From Candidatus Rhodoluna planktonica (GTDB lineage: Bacteria > Actinomycetota > Actinomycetes > Actinomycetales > Microbacteriaceae): a stretch of 64,000 nucleotides of DNA. The stretch is from positions 372,001 through 436,000 of the forward strand of contig NZ_CP015208.1 of assembly GCF_001854225.1 (NCBI RefSeq), in the 5' to 3' direction. Positions 9,405 through 17,712 of this stretch are shown piece after piece (within the stretch, counting starts at the first letter, position 1; each line of letters opens with the position of its first letter). Below the pieces are notes generated by a model. It was given only the letters and a program-made list of their open reading frames with translations. It was not told the DNA's origin and did no database searches. The position numbers and the translations under genes are program-made.

Positions 9405-10301
9405 ATGTATTCGGCTATTGCCGCAAACAAGAGAAACACCGTCCTGATTGTTGCCGGTTTTGTTATTTTGCTGGGTGCTTTGGCCTACTGGTGGGGCGAG
9501 GCAACGGGCAATGGTTCGTCGTCCTGGTTCATCATCGGTTTTATCGCGCTGTACGCGCTTTTTCAGTACTACATGGCTAGTTCGATTGCCATCGCAATGA
9601 GTGGTGCCGTGCCCATCGAGAAAGCAGACAACCCGCGTCTGTGGCGCATCGTTGAAAATTTGGCGATTGCCGATGGCATGCCGATGCCAAAGGTCTACAT
9701 CATTCCAGATCCTGCGCCGAATGCTTTTGCCACCGGCCGCGATCCGAAACACGCCGTGGTAGCTGCTACCACGGGCCTGCTTGCAATCATGGATGATCAA
9801 GAGCTAGAAGGTGTGATGGCGCACGAACTAGGTCACGTTAAAAATTACGACATTCGAGTTTCGACCATCGTTTTTGGCCTGGTCAGCGCGGTTGGAATTT
9901 TGGCTGACATGGCGCTTCGTGCCGCCTTTTTCTCGGGGCACAGCAGCGACCGTCGCAATTCAAACGATGGTGGATTAGGCGCCGCCCTGATAATTATCGG
10001 CATCGTCGCCAGCATTGTTGCTTGGCTAATTGGCCCGCTAGTCTCTGCGGCGGTTTCGAGACAACGTGAATATTTGGCGGATGCCACCGGCGCTAAAACA
10101 ACTCGTTACCCCGACGGGTTGGCTAGAGCCTTAGCTAAGTTGGGCCAGTACGGCAAGCCTATGCGCCGAGCAAGCTCGTCGATGGCGCATATGTACATTA
10201 ACGACCCAATCAAGCCCGGTATGGTCGAGAGGCTCTTTTCAACCCACCCGCCAATTCCTGAGCGAATTGCTCGGCTACAAAAAATCGGTGGCAAGTTCTA
10301 A
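9405..10301 (+). CDS. htpX: M48 family zinc metalloprotease HtpX
   Basis: Membrane-bound protease that degrades damaged membrane proteins. Two membrane segments lie at about 12-30 and 37-58, the zinc motif HELGH is at 140-144, two more hydrophobic segments follow (about 150-170 and 190-212), and the third zinc ligand is Glu222 in REYLADATG. The C-terminal STHPPIPERIARL motif is diagnostic. Length of 298 residues matches the family. The gene lies 21 bases after lemA. The region just before the ATG shows no strong Shine-Dalgarno. Confidence 0.95.
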   Translation: MYSAIAANKRNTVLIVAGFVILLGALAYWWGEATGNGSSSWFIIGFIALYALFQYYMASSIAIAMSGAVPIEKADNPRLWRIVENLAIADGMPMPKVYIIPDPAPNAFATGRDPKHAVVAATTGLLAIMDDQELEGVMAHELGHVKNYDIRVSTIVFGLVSAVGILADMALRAAFFSGHSSDRRNSNDGGLGAALIIIGIVASIVAWLIGPLVSAAVSRQREYLADATGAKTTRYPDGLARALAKLGQYGKPMRRASSSMAHMYINDPIKPGMVERLFSTHPPIPERIARLQKIGGKF

Positions 10302-10328
10302 AGCGGCTTTTCAGTAGACTTGGATTTT

Positions 10329-11561
10329 ATGACCAAGCCAAACGTTGAATCACCCACGCTCGAGGTTTTTGAGCAAGCGCTCCAAAACGTGCGCGCTGTG
10401 GCCATTGAAACTCCGGTATTGCACAGTCACTATCTGTCAGCACTAACCGGCCAAGAGATTTTTCTAAAGGCTGAAAACCTGCAGCGCACCGGCGCCTACA
10501 AACTTCGTGGTGCCTACAACCGAATGAGCAAGCTGACGGCTGCCGAACGCAAAAAGGGAGTGGTTGCGGCTTCTGCTGGAAACCATGCTCAGGGTGTTGC
10601 TTTGGCGGCTAAAAAACTCGGTATCAAGGCAACTATCTTTATGCCGGTTGGAGCTTCGCTGCCAAAATTTCAAGCCACTCAAAATTATGGAGCTCAGGTT
10701 GTTCTTGAGGGTGCAGTCTTTGCCGAGACGCTAAAAGCGGCTCAAGAGTATGCGGCTAAAAAAGGCGCAATTTTCATCCCGCCTTACGATCACCTCGATG
10801 TGATCGCCGGTCAGGGCACTGTCGGTCTCGAAGTTGTTCAACAGGTGCCGGATGTAAAGACAATTTTGGTCGCTATCGGTGGCGGAGGTCTTGCTGCTGG
10901 GGTGGCCGTTGCGGCCAAGTTGGCTGCCGCCAAGCAAGGCAGAAAGATTCAAGTTATCGGAGTTCAGAGTGAAAATGCGGCTTCTTATGTGCCCTCACTC
11001 AAAAAAGGAACCCCAACTCAAATTCACACCTCCCCGACAATTGCCGACGGTATCGCGGTTTCAAAGCCGGGTGCAATTCCTTTTGCGCTAATTGCCAAGC
11101 ACCTAGACAAGGTAGTGACTGTAAACGACAATCAGATTGCCACGGCTATTGTTGCTTTGCTAGAGCGCAGCAAGCTGGTCGTTGAGCCCGCCGGAGCGGT
11201 TGCTGTTGCGGCACTGATGACTGGAAAAGTTAAGCCTCGAGGCACAACCGTGGCCGTGCTTAGCGGCGGAAACATTGATCCGCTACTTCTGCAAAAGGTA
11301 ATCGGTCACGGATTAGAAGCTGCCGAGCGATACACGACAGTAACCGTGATGCTTCCAGACCGACCAGGTCAGCTAGTAAAAACAGCGGATGCGATTGCTA
11401 AGGCCCACGGAAACGTGGTTGAGGTATTGCACACCCGACACGGTAAGGGTCTAGACATTTCTGAGGTTGAGTTGCAGATGTCGGTTGAGACCATGGGGCA
11501 CGAACATCGTCAGAGAGTTTTTGAGGCCCTCAATGCAGCTGGACTCAAGGTAAAAAAGTAG
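10329..11561 (+). CDS. ilvA: Threonine ammonia-lyase (threonine dehydratase) with ACT domain
   Basis: PLP enzyme converting threonine to 2-oxobutanoate, the entry to isoleucine synthesis. The PLP lysine is Lys58 in TGAYKLRGAYN, the glycine-rich phosphate loop is GGGGLAAG near residue 183, and residues from about 335 on form one ACT-type regulatory domain (TTVTVMLPDRPGQLVKTADAI). The 410-residue, single-ACT form is the common actinobacterial type, shorter than the two-ACT E. coli IlvA, so it resembles the TdcB class. ATG at 10329 is preferred to the TTG nine bases earlier: TAGACT at 10315-10320 fits a -10 element with the start eight bases on. It runs convergent to greA with 21 bases between the stops. 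Confidence 0.93.
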   Translation: MTKPNVESPTLEVFEQALQNVRAVAIETPVLHSHYLSALTGQEIFLKAENLQRTGAYKLRGAYNRMSKLTAAERKKGVVAASAGNHAQGVALAAKKLGIKATIFMPVGASLPKFQATQNYGAQVVLEGAVFAETLKAAQEYAAKKGAIFIPPYDHLDVIAGQGTVGLEVVQQVPDVKTILVAIGGGGLAAGVAVAAKLAAAKQGRKIQVIGVQSENAASYVPSLKKGTPTQIHTSPTIADGIAVSKPGAIPFALIAKHLDKVVTVNDNQIATAIVALLERSKLVVEPAGAVAVAALMTGKVKPRGTTVAVLSGGNIDPLLLQKVIGHGLEAAERYTTVTVMLPDRPGQLVKTADAIAKAHGNVVEVLHTRHGKGLDISEVELQMSVETMGHEHRQRVFEALNAAGLKVKK

Positions 11562-11582
11562 TCAAAGACTAAAATTTTGGCC

Positions 11583-12068
11583 CTAGCCGGTGAAGTTTCT
11601 AACCTCTAAAATCTCGATTTCGCGCTCTTTGCCGTTCGGGGCAAAGAACCTTACAGTCTCACCGATCTTGGCGCCCATGATCGCTTGACCAATTGGGCTG
11701 TCAGGTGAGTAAACCTCAATCTCGCTGCCCTCTGCTATCTCGGCACTGCCTAGCAAAAACTCGAGCTCAGAGCCATTCAGGGTAAGTTTTACCACCATGC
11801 CCTGTTCGACAACTCCGTGCGATTCGCGAGTCTCACCGACAACCGAGTTAGCCAAAATCTCTTCGAGGCGATTGATTCGAGCCTCGATCTTGCCCTGCTC
11901 TTCTTTAGCGGCGTGGTAACCGCCGTTTTCTTTCAGGTCGCCCTCTTCACGAGCCTCTTGAATGCGTTTGGCGATGTCGTTGCGCGCAACGGTCAGCAAA
12001 TATTCGAGTTCGCTCGATAGGCGATCGTAGGCTTCTTGAGTCAGCCAAGTGGGTTGGTGTTCAGACAT
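11583..12068 (-). CDS. greA: Transcription elongation factor GreA
   Basis: Stimulates cleavage of backtracked RNA in RNA polymerase. The N-terminal coiled coil carries the acidic tip EEGDLKENGGYHAAKEEQ (about residues 41-58), and the C-terminal FKBP-like domain contains SPIGQAIMGAKIGETVRF. Length of 161 residues is normal. The minus-strand ATG at 12068 is preceded by a TAAACT hexamer nine bases before the start and no clear Shine-Dalgarno. DUF4307 lies 12 bases upstream on the same strand and may be co-transcribed. The greA-DUF4307 pair is conserved in actinobacteria. Confidence 0.95.
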   Translation of the reverse strand: MSEHQPTWLTQEAYDRLSSELEYLLTVARNDIAKRIQEAREEGDLKENGGYHAAKEEQGKIEARINRLEEILANSVVGETRESHGVVEQGMVVKLTLNGSELEFLLGSAEIAEGSEIEVYSPDSPIGQAIMGAKIGETVRFFAPNGKEREIEILEVRNFTG

Positions 12069-12080
12069 AATTTCTCTAGT

Positions 12081-12482
12081 TTATTTGTCTCGACAGCTAT
12101 CAACTAGACCGGAAACACCTAATTCGGTGGTGTTGACAATGATTTCGTGCTGGCTGGTTTTCTCGTCGCCAGCGGGAATTACAAATTCTTTATAGCCGAC
12201 TACCGCAAAACCTTGATTTAGAACTTGGATGTAGCACACCGCCGCCTGAGAGTTTGGCCGGGTTACCTCAAACCTGACCCGAGTTTGGGTCTCGTCAAGA
12301 ACCTCAAAGGCAAGATCTTTTGATTTGACGGCGACTGCATCATTGACAGTCACAACCGCGGCCCACGATAGAAATGCCAAAACAGTGAACGCGACGACAA
12401 CTACCCAGAATCGGCGTTCGCGCTTCTGTGTTTTTTGTGACTTGCCATATCGTTCGGCAAGCAGGTCATTGTTCAAAGTCAT
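12081..12482 (-). CDS. DUF4307 membrane protein
   Basis: Conserved actinobacterial protein of unknown function. The 133 residues contain the family start (LLAERYGKS), a basic stretch KTQKRERR, one membrane segment at about 25-47 (FWVVVVAFTVLAFLSWAAVV), and an extracytoplasmic beta-rich domain with two Cys (CYIQVLNQGFAVVGYKE and VDSCRDK) that might form a disulfide. In related genomes the family commonly lies beside greA, as here. The start at 12482 has a -10-like TATCCT seven bases upstream and no Shine-Dalgarno. It is divergent from a second small membrane protein whose start codon is only 25 bases away. Confidence 0.88.
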   Translation of the reverse strand: MTLNNDLLAERYGKSQKTQKRERRFWVVVVAFTVLAFLSWAAVVTVNDAVAVKSKDLAFEVLDETQTRVRFEVTRPNSQAAVCYIQVLNQGFAVVGYKEFVIPAGDEKTSQHEIIVNTTELGVSGLVDSCRDK

Positions 12483-12489
12483 CTCTTAA

Positions 12490-12501
12490 AGGATAGATAC
12501 T
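12490..12501. promoter_or_regulatory. Divergent leaderless promoters between DUF4307 and a small membrane protein
   Basis: On the minus strand TATCCT (12495-12490) ends seven bases before the DUF4307 ATG; on the plus strand GATACT (12496-12501) ends six bases before the ATG at 12508. The two hexamers abut with no base between them, so both genes are served by 25 bases and simultaneous polymerase binding should be impossible. Confidence 0.5.
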
Positions 12502-12507
12502 TATTTC

Positions 12508-12837
12508 ATGAGTTACTTGCTAAGTCAGATTCTTGCTGTCACCCCGAGCCCATCACCTGAAGTCGATCCCGCATCGACTTTTTACAGCCCTGGAGTGGTT
12601 GGCTTTATCGCAACCTTCGGAGTCACCGCTGGAGCAGTACTCATAATTTTTGATCTGGTCAGGCGAGTTCGCAGGCTTCGTTACCGAGCCGAAATTGAAG
12701 CCAAGTTGGCAGCTGAAGCTGAAATTTCAGCACCGGCTAAAGTCAAAAAGCCAGCGGCGCCAGCAAAGCCGAGCCGACCCGCTTCGCCGGCTAAGCCGAG
12801 CCGACCTGCGCCGCCGGCTAAGCCAAAACGCGACTAG
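12508..12837 (+). CDS. Small membrane protein with AKPSRP repeats, unknown function
   Basis: No family recognised. The 109-residue product has a short outer N-terminus (TPSPSPEVDPAS), one membrane segment at about 29-50 (VVGFIATFGVTAGAVLIIF), a basic membrane-proximal stretch (RRVRRLRYRAEIEAK), and a repetitive tail with PAKPSRPA twice plus degenerate copies, ending in PKRD. The repeat is also visible in DNA as a tandem GC-rich unit near 12760-12830. The tail should face the cytoplasm by the positive-inside rule. Genes of this size and shape are common next to greA/DUF4307 and TrhA in Microbacteriaceae, as I remember; a role cannot be assigned. Confidence 0.75.
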   Translation: MSYLLSQILAVTPSPSPEVDPASTFYSPGVVGFIATFGVTAGAVLIIFDLVRRVRRLRYRAEIEAKLAAEAEISAPAKVKKPAAPAKPSRPASPAKPSRPAPPAKPKRD

Positions 12838-12843
12838 TTCAAA

Positions 12844-13560
12844 TTAGGGGTTTCCAAAACTTCCGGCTGCCGGTGCCAAACAAATAAGTAAGGCAGCGGT
12901 CCAGTGACACAGGAATGCAACCACAGTCAGTGAGTGGAAAATCTCGTGAAAACCGAAGTGGCCGGGAAACGGATTAGGTTTCTTTAGTCCGTAAACTACT
13001 GCGCCGATTGTGTAGCAGAGGCCACCAACCAAAATCAAAATCATCATTGGTGTGTTTGCGGCAAAAAAGTCTCCGATAAAGGCAATTGCTGCCCAGCCCA
13101 TCGCAACATAAATTGGCACATACAGCCAGCGCGGTGCCGAAATCCAAAAGATTCGGAAACCTATGCCGAGAACCGCTGTAGCCCAGATGATGATCATCAA
13201 TATTGTGGCCAAATCTTGTCGCAGAGCCAGCATGGTAATTGGGGTGTAACTGCCGGCAATAAGCAAAAAAATGTTTGCGTGATCGATGCGCTTCAGGGTT
13301 AGTTTTGCTCTCGGTTTCCAATTGAAGCGGTGATACAGAGCCGAATTTCCAAAAAGAAGAAACGAGGTCGCGAAAAAGACTGCTGCAGAAACCTTGGCGA
13401 CCCAACCTTCAGCCAGTGCCACGAGCACAATGCCACCGGCTATTACAACTGGTAGAACTCCGGTGTGGATCCAACCGCGCCAAGTAGGTTTAGATTCTGG
13501 CTCCCGATATCCGGGAGTAATCGGCATGTGACCTGGAAGCGGCTGATTTTCTGCGTTCAT
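12844..13560 (-). CDS. trhA: Hemolysin III / TrhA family membrane protein
   Basis: PAQR-type seven-helix protein. E. coli TrhA affects membrane energetics and lipid order; the name hemolysin III is historical. The 238-residue product has seven predicted membrane helices and the family residues: SALYHRF near 74-80 (first metal-binding His), a conserved Asp in RIDHANIFLLIAGSYTP, and the C-terminal FGFHEIFHSLTVVAFLCHW with the remaining His residues. The ATG at 13560 has TATCCT six bases upstream, a leaderless pattern. It diverges from the isoprenyl synthase; the same divergent pair occurs in M. tuberculosis (Rv1085c/Rv1086). Confidence 0.92.
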   Translation of the reverse strand: MNAENQPLPGHMPITPGYREPESKPTWRGWIHTGVLPVVIAGGIVLVALAEGWVAKVSAAVFFATSFLLFGNSALYHRFNWKPRAKLTLKRIDHANIFLLIAGSYTPITMLALRQDLATILMIIIWATAVLGIGFRIFWISAPRWLYVPIYVAMGWAAIAFIGDFFAANTPMMILILVGGLCYTIGAVVYGLKKPNPFPGHFGFHEIFHSLTVVAFLCHWTAALLICLAPAAGSFGNP

Positions 13561-13566
13561 TCTTCA

Positions 13567-13572
13567 AGGATA
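13567..13572 (-). promoter_or_regulatory. -10 element of trhA, leaderless type
   Basis: On the minus strand TATCCT (13572-13567), six bases, then the ATG at 13560. No Shine-Dalgarno. Confidence 0.5.
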
Positions 13573-13593
13573 CGTCGCCGTCTTGGCATCAAG

Positions 13594-13599
13594 TAGCCT
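13594..13599 (+). promoter_or_regulatory. -10 element of the isoprenyl synthase gene, leaderless type
   Basis: TAGCCT at 13594-13599, six bases (TATCAA), then the GTG start at 13606. No Shine-Dalgarno precedes the start. Confidence 0.55.
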
Positions 13600-13605
13600 T
13601 ATCAA

Positions 13606-14367
13606 GTGTCTAGTCTGATTTATCGCATCTACGAGCGAAAACTCGAAAGTGAGCTCAACCCAAGTGAGCTTCCTCGCCACGTTGCCGTGATGTTAGATGG
13701 AAATCGTCGCTGGGCAGAACGTAGGCCTGGGGCCAAGGCTAGCCACGGACACGCCGCTGGTGCTCAAAAAATACAAGAGTTTCTGAACTGGTGCGACGAA
13801 ATCGGAATTGGTTTTGTCACCCTGTACATGCTTTCGACCGACAATTTAGTTAAGCGAGACAGTGCCGAATTAAACGCGCTGTTGAAAATTATTGCAGCGG
13901 TCGCAGAAAACTTGGCCCTGCAAAATCGTTGGAAACTGAGACTGGTTGGCGATCGGGAAGCATTGCCACTAGATTTGCGAACCGCTCTTGAGTTAGCAGA
14001 ATCTCAGACTCAGGATGTATCTGGACCAACCGTGAATTTAGCGGTTGGTTATGGTGGTCGGCGTGAAATTGCGGATGCCTTTAGGTCGATCCTGCAGCGT
14101 GAATTAGCCGCCGGCAGAAGTATCGAGCAAATTGCGCAAGAGCTCAGTGAAGAGACAATCACCGAGCATTTGTATACCGGAGGTCAACCAGACCCAGACT
14201 TGATTATTCGAACTTCTGGAGAACAGCGGCTATCTGGATTTTTACTTTGGCAGAGCACCAACTCTGAGCTCTATTTTGAAGAGGCGCTGTGGCCAGATTT
14301 TCGTAAGGTCGATTTTCTGCGTGCTCTTCGCGTCTACGCGTCACGCCACCGCCGTTTCGGCGGTTAG
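13606..14367 (+). CDS. cis-Isoprenyl diphosphate synthase (UppS / Z-FPP synthase family)
   Basis: Condenses isopentenyl diphosphate units in cis to make the lipid carrier used for wall synthesis, or its short precursor. Diagnostic motifs are MLDGNRRWAE with catalytic Asp31, GHAAGAQKI, NLAVGYGGRREI, and RTSGEQRLSGFLLWQ followed by the SELYF element. At 253 residues it is the usual size. In M. tuberculosis the homologue beside the hemolysin III gene (Rv1086) makes the C15 Z-farnesyl product, and the location here favours that class, but chain length cannot be read from the sequence alone. The start is GTG at 13606, fixed by the -10 element. Confidence 0.9.
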   Translation: MSSLIYRIYERKLESELNPSELPRHVAVMLDGNRRWAERRPGAKASHGHAAGAQKIQEFLNWCDEIGIGFVTLYMLSTDNLVKRDSAELNALLKIIAAVAENLALQNRWKLRLVGDREALPLDLRTALELAESQTQDVSGPTVNLAVGYGGRREIADAFRSILQRELAAGRSIEQIAQELSEETITEHLYTGGQPDPDLIIRTSGEQRLSGFLLWQSTNSELYFEEALWPDFRKVDFLRALRVYASRHRRFGG

Positions 14368-14467
14368 GTTAACTAAAAGCAACAATCCGAACCCACGGGC
14401 GTGTCTAAATCAGGTTTCGCAATTTAGCGGGCGTAATCTGCCATCAAGCTGAAGCAGGGGAACTTTG

Positions 14468-15805
14468 ATGGGGAAATCACCGGTGGCAACATCCAAGACA
14501 GTTAGTTTGAAAACTGAAAAAGCTCAGGCTACAAGAACCTACATTCTCGATACCTCAGTACTGCTTTCAGATCCAAAGGCAATCTTCAAGTTCAAAGAGC
14601 AAGAGGTTGTCATTCCAATCATCGTCATAAACGAATTGGAAAAGAAAAGACACGATCCTGAAATTGGCTACTATGCCCGAACAGCACTTCGAATACTGGA
14701 CGACCTACGAGAAAGACACGAGCGCTTAGATTTTCCAATGCAGGTTGGCGAAGGTGGAACCCTGCGAGTAGAGCTGAACCACATTGACCAGTCAGTGTTA
14801 CCTACTGGCTTTCAGCTCGGTGACAACGACAGCCGCATCCTGGCCTGTGCCTTCAACTTGGCCTCTGAGGGTGCCAACGTAACCGTGGTTTCTAAAGACT
14901 TGCCGATGCGAGTTAAAGCATCTGCCCTTGGCATGAGCGCAGAAGAATACCGAAACGATCAGGTCGCCGACTCTGGATGGACGGGAATTGAGGAAATAGC
15001 GCTCAGTTCAGAAGAAATATCTGACCTTTACGACACTGAAATTATCAAGCACCCGGCCGCAGCAAACTTACCCGTTAACACGGGACTCATCATCAGTTCA
15101 GAGCGCGGTCACGCGCTGGCTAGAGTTGAAAAAGGCAGCAAGATAAAACTTGTTCGCGGTGATCGTGATGTATTTGGTGTGCATGGCAGATCAGCCGAGC
15201 AGCGGTTGGCTATTGATCTGCTGCTAGATCCAGAGGTCGGTATTGTGTCGCTTGGTGGTCGTGCCGGTACCGGTAAATCTGCGATGGCACTGTGCGCGGC
15301 CCTTGAAGCAGTGCTCGAGCGCCGCCAGCACAAGAAAATTATTGTTTTCCGACCAATCTTTGCAGTTGGTGGGCAAGAGCTGGGTTATCTGCCCGGTAGC
15401 GAAAACGAAAAGATGAACCCTTGGGGGCAGGCGGTTTTCGACACCCTCGGTGCTTTGGTTTCCAAGGAAGTAATCGAGCACATTGTCGATCGAGGGATTA
15501 TCGAGATTTTGCCGTTGACGCACATCCGAGGACGGTCGCTGCACGACGCGTTCGTGATAGTCGACGAAGCTCAGTCGCTGGAACGAAATGTGCTGCTCAC
15601 CGTGCTTTCGCGAATCGGTCAAAACGCAAAAGTAGTGTTGACCCACGATGTGGCTCAGCGAGACAACCTTCGAGTCGGCAGACACGATGGTATTGCAGCC
15701 GTTGTCGAGAGTCTGAAGGGGCACGAGCTCTTCGCTCACGTAACTCTGACCCGAAGCGAGCGCAGTGCCATTGCTGCCTTGGTAACCGACCTACTAGATC
15801 AATAG
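14468..15805 (+). CDS. phoH2: PhoH2: PIN-domain/PhoH ATPase fusion
   Basis: RNA helicase/ribonuclease. Residues 25-150 form a PIN nuclease domain with the first acid Asp28 in [20 protein letters not shown] and [11 protein letters not shown] supplying the other carboxylates. The second half is a PhoH-type P-loop ATPase: GRAGTGKS at 264-271, [16 protein letters not shown], and Walker [12 protein letters not shown]. In M. tuberculosis and Thermobispora the PIN-PhoH fusion acts on RNA and is linked to an antitoxin-like phoAT gene; no short upstream partner with a convincing start is visible in the 100 bases before this gene. ATG at 14468 has AGGGG seven bases upstream and is better than the TTG one codon earlier. 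Confidence 0.93.
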   Translation: MGKSPVATSKTVSLKTEKAQATRTYILDTSVLLSDPKAIFKFKEQEVVIPIIVINELEKKRHDPEIGYYARTALRILDDLRERHERLDFPMQVGEGGTLRVELNHIDQSVLPTGFQLGDNDSRILACAFNLASEGANVTVVSKDLPMRVKASALGMSAEEYRNDQVADSGWTGIEEIALSSEEISDLYDTEIIKHPAAANLPVNTGLIISSERGHALARVEKGSKIKLVRGDRDVFGVHGRSAEQRLAIDLLLDPEVGIVSLGGRAGTGKSAMALCAALEAVLERRQHKKIIVFRPIFAVGGQELGYLPGSENEKMNPWGQAVFDTLGALVSKEVIEHIVDRGIIEILPLTHIRGRSLHDAFVIVDEAQSLERNVLLTVLSRIGQNAKVVLTHDVAQRDNLRVGRHDGIAAVVESLKGHELFAHVTLTRSERSAIAALVTDLLDQ

Positions 15806-15844
15806 CGCCTGTTAGTAACTTCAGCGCGCACAAACCCAAAGACC

Positions 15845-15850
15845 TAGTCT
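15845..15850 (+). promoter_or_regulatory. -10 element of the prepilin peptidase gene, leaderless type
   Basis: TAGTCT at 15845-15850 followed by six bases and the ATG at 15857. An out-of-frame ATG at 15852 lies between them and is not used by any long frame. Confidence 0.5.
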
Positions 15851-15856
15851 CATGCC

Positions 15857-16360
15857 ATGCAGTTTTTCTTTGAGTGGCACTGGTTAGGCGCCTGCTATCT
15901 AGCTCTAGTTGCTGTGCCGCTAGCAGTTATCGACTGGCAAAGTCATCGCTTGCCAAACAAATTAGTCCTGCCTAGTTTTGCTGTCACCGGTTTAGGTTTT
16001 CTAGCAGCGTTGACCCAGGGCTTTGCTATGGCTCTTGTGCTGCAAGCGCTGCTTCTGTCCGTAGCAACTTTCGTTTTTGGTTTGATAGCCAACCGATTCG
16101 CGTCCTTGGGTATGGGCGATGTCAAATTACTGGCTGCAATTTCGCTAGCTTTTGGCTGGCAATCAACCATGGTGATTATCTGGGTAATCGCTATCGCGAT
16201 GACACTTGCGGCTTTTTATATCTTGACCAAATTTTTTAGCGGGGCAATAAAAATGGGCCAGAGCATTGCGCTCGGCCCATTTTTATTACTGGCTTTGGTT
16301 ATAGTCCAGGGCTGGTCATTGACAGCACATCAAGTGCCTTATCTAGCTGCTCCATGGTGA
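15857..16360 (+). CDS. A24-type prepilin peptidase (TadV/CpaA-like)
   Basis: Membrane aspartyl protease that cleaves type IV or Flp prepilins. The 167-residue product has about five membrane helices and the two catalytic acids: Asp26 in [14 protein letters not shown] and Asp88 in the GXGDXK motif LGMGDVKLL. It lacks the N-terminal cysteine-rich methylase region of PilD, the usual state of actinobacterial Tad-type peptidases. A Tad/CpaF secretion ATPase begins at 63.6 kb, so a pilus or competence system is likely present. Two odd features: an intrinsic terminator-like hairpin lies within the 3' part of the frame, and the last 62 bases overlap the 3' end of convergent fumC. Confidence 0.85.
   Translation: MQFFFEWHWLGACYLALVAVPLAVIDWQSHRLPNKLVLPSFAVTGLGFLAALTQGFAMALVLQALLLSVATFVFGLIANRFASLGMGDVKLLAAISLAFGWQSTMVIIWVIAIAMTLAAFYILTKFFSGAIKMGQSIALGPFLLLALVIVQGWSLTAHQVPYLAAPW
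16246..16287. terminator. Strong bidirectional hairpin terminator inside the prepilin peptidase gene
   Basis: AATAAAAATGGGCC at 16246-16259 pairs perfectly with GGCCCATTTTTATT at 16274-16287. GAGC (16261-16264) and GCTC (16270-16273) extend the stem past one bulged A, leaving a five-base loop. It begins 12 bases after the fumC stop on the minus strand and is surely the fumC terminator, but read on the plus strand it interrupts the prepilin peptidase frame 73 bases before its stop codon. Confidence 0.8.
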
Positions 16361-17687
16361 GCTTCTCGCCGTCAACATAACCAAGTTCGATGGTGGCCTC
16401 ACGCACGGTGATTTGCTTAGCCACCGAGTGCTTGGCGATCTTGGCGGCAGCCTCGTAGCCGATGAATTTGTTCAAAGGGGTAACAATTGACGGGCTTGAC
16501 TCGGCCAAGGCGCGAGCGCGCTGTTCGTTGGCTTCAAGGCCGGCTACCGTCTTGTCAGCGAGCAAACGCATCGAGTTCGATAACAGGCGAATTGACTCGA
16601 GCAGGGCATTTCCCATGACCGGGATAGCCACATTCAATTCGAAGTTTCCGCTGGCACCGGCCCATGCGGTGGTTGCGTCGTTGCCAATTACTCGCGCGCA
16701 AACCATCATGACCGCTTCGGGAACAACAGGGTTAACCTTGCCCGGCATGATTGACGAGCCTGGCTGCAAATCTGGGATGTGTAGCTCGGCGATTCCGGCG
16801 TTCGGACCTGAGCCCATCCAACGAAGGTCGTTATTGATTTTGGTTAGGCTGACAGCCAGCACTCTCAGCGCGCCTGAGGCTTCGACCAGTGCGTCTCGTG
16901 CGCCCTGGGCCTCAAAGTGGTCGCGCGCCTCGGTCACCGGAAGGCCGGTTTCCTCAGCCAAAATACGAATCACTTCTTGAGGGAAACCTTTGGGGGTGTT
17001 GATTCCGGTGCCGACAGCTGTGCCGCCCAAAGGAACCTCAGCCACTCGGCCAATAGTGCTTTCGACTCGTTCGATGGCGTAGCGAATTTGGGCAGCGTAA
17101 CCACCGAATTCCTGACCCAGGGTGACTGGGGTGGCATCCATCAGGTGAGTGCGTCCGGCCTTAACCACTGATTTCCACAAATCACGCTTTTCTTCGAGTG
17201 CTTTAGCCAGGTAGTCAAGAGCTGGCAGCAGATCATTGATCAGCGCAGCCGTAACGGCAACGTGAACTGAGGTTGGGAAAACATCGTTTGAAGACTGCGA
17301 TGCGTTCACGTGATCGTTGGGGTGAACATTCGAACCCAAAGAGTTGGTGGCTAGCGTGGCAAGCACCTCATTCATGTTCATGTTCGAGGATGTGCCGCTT
17401 CCGGTCTGGAAAATGTCAACCGGGAACTGGTCGTCGTGTTGTCCTAAAATCACAAGATCGGCTGCTGAGGCAATTGCAGTAGCGATCTCGGCACTGAGAA
17501 CACCTAATTTTTGATTTGCCAGCGCAGCCGCTTTCTTGATTCTGGCTAGAGCAGCGATGTGCTCCCGTTCCAGAGTGGTTCCCGAGATTGGAAAGTTCTC
17601 AACAGCACGTTGAGTTTGTGCTCGGTACAGGGCGTTGATTGGGACCTTTACTTCGCCCATGGTGTCGTGTTCGATACGGTATTCCAC
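16299..17687 (-). CDS. fumC: Class II fumarate hydratase
   Basis: Interconverts fumarate and malate in the TCA cycle. The 462-residue product has the family motifs [13 protein letters not shown], the [15 protein letters not shown] region, [17 protein letters not shown], and the SS-loop signature [11 protein letters not shown] with Ser311/Ser312. The minus-strand start is GTG at 17687 with GAAAGG upstream. It is the last gene of a minus-strand series xseA, xseB, DUF4245, carbonic anhydrase, fumC with short gaps or overlaps, and it terminates at the hairpin inside the convergent gene. In M. tuberculosis fumC is likewise near phoH2 and xseA/xseB. Confidence 0.96.
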   Translation of the reverse strand: MEYRIEHDTMGEVKVPINALYRAQTQRAVENFPISGTTLEREHIAALARIKKAAALANQKLGVLSAEIATAIASAADLVILGQHDDQFPVDIFQTGSGTSSNMNMNEVLATLATNSLGSNVHPNDHVNASQSSNDVFPTSVHVAVTAALINDLLPALDYLAKALEEKRDLWKSVVKAGRTHLMDATPVTLGQEFGGYAAQIRYAIERVESTIGRVAEVPLGGTAVGTGINTPKGFPQEVIRILAEETGLPVTEARDHFEAQGARDALVEASGALRVLAVSLTKINNDLRWMGSGPNAGIAELHIPDLQPGSSIMPGKVNPVVPEAVMMVCARVIGNDATTAWAGASGNFELNVAIPVMGNALLESIRLLSNSMRLLADKTVAGLEANEQRARALAESSPSIVTPLNKFIGYEAAAKIAKHSVAKQITVREATIELGYVDGEKLTMEQLDKALDVLSMTSPGL

Positions 17688-17712
17688 TTGTTTGCCTTTC
17701 AGTTTGAGGCGG

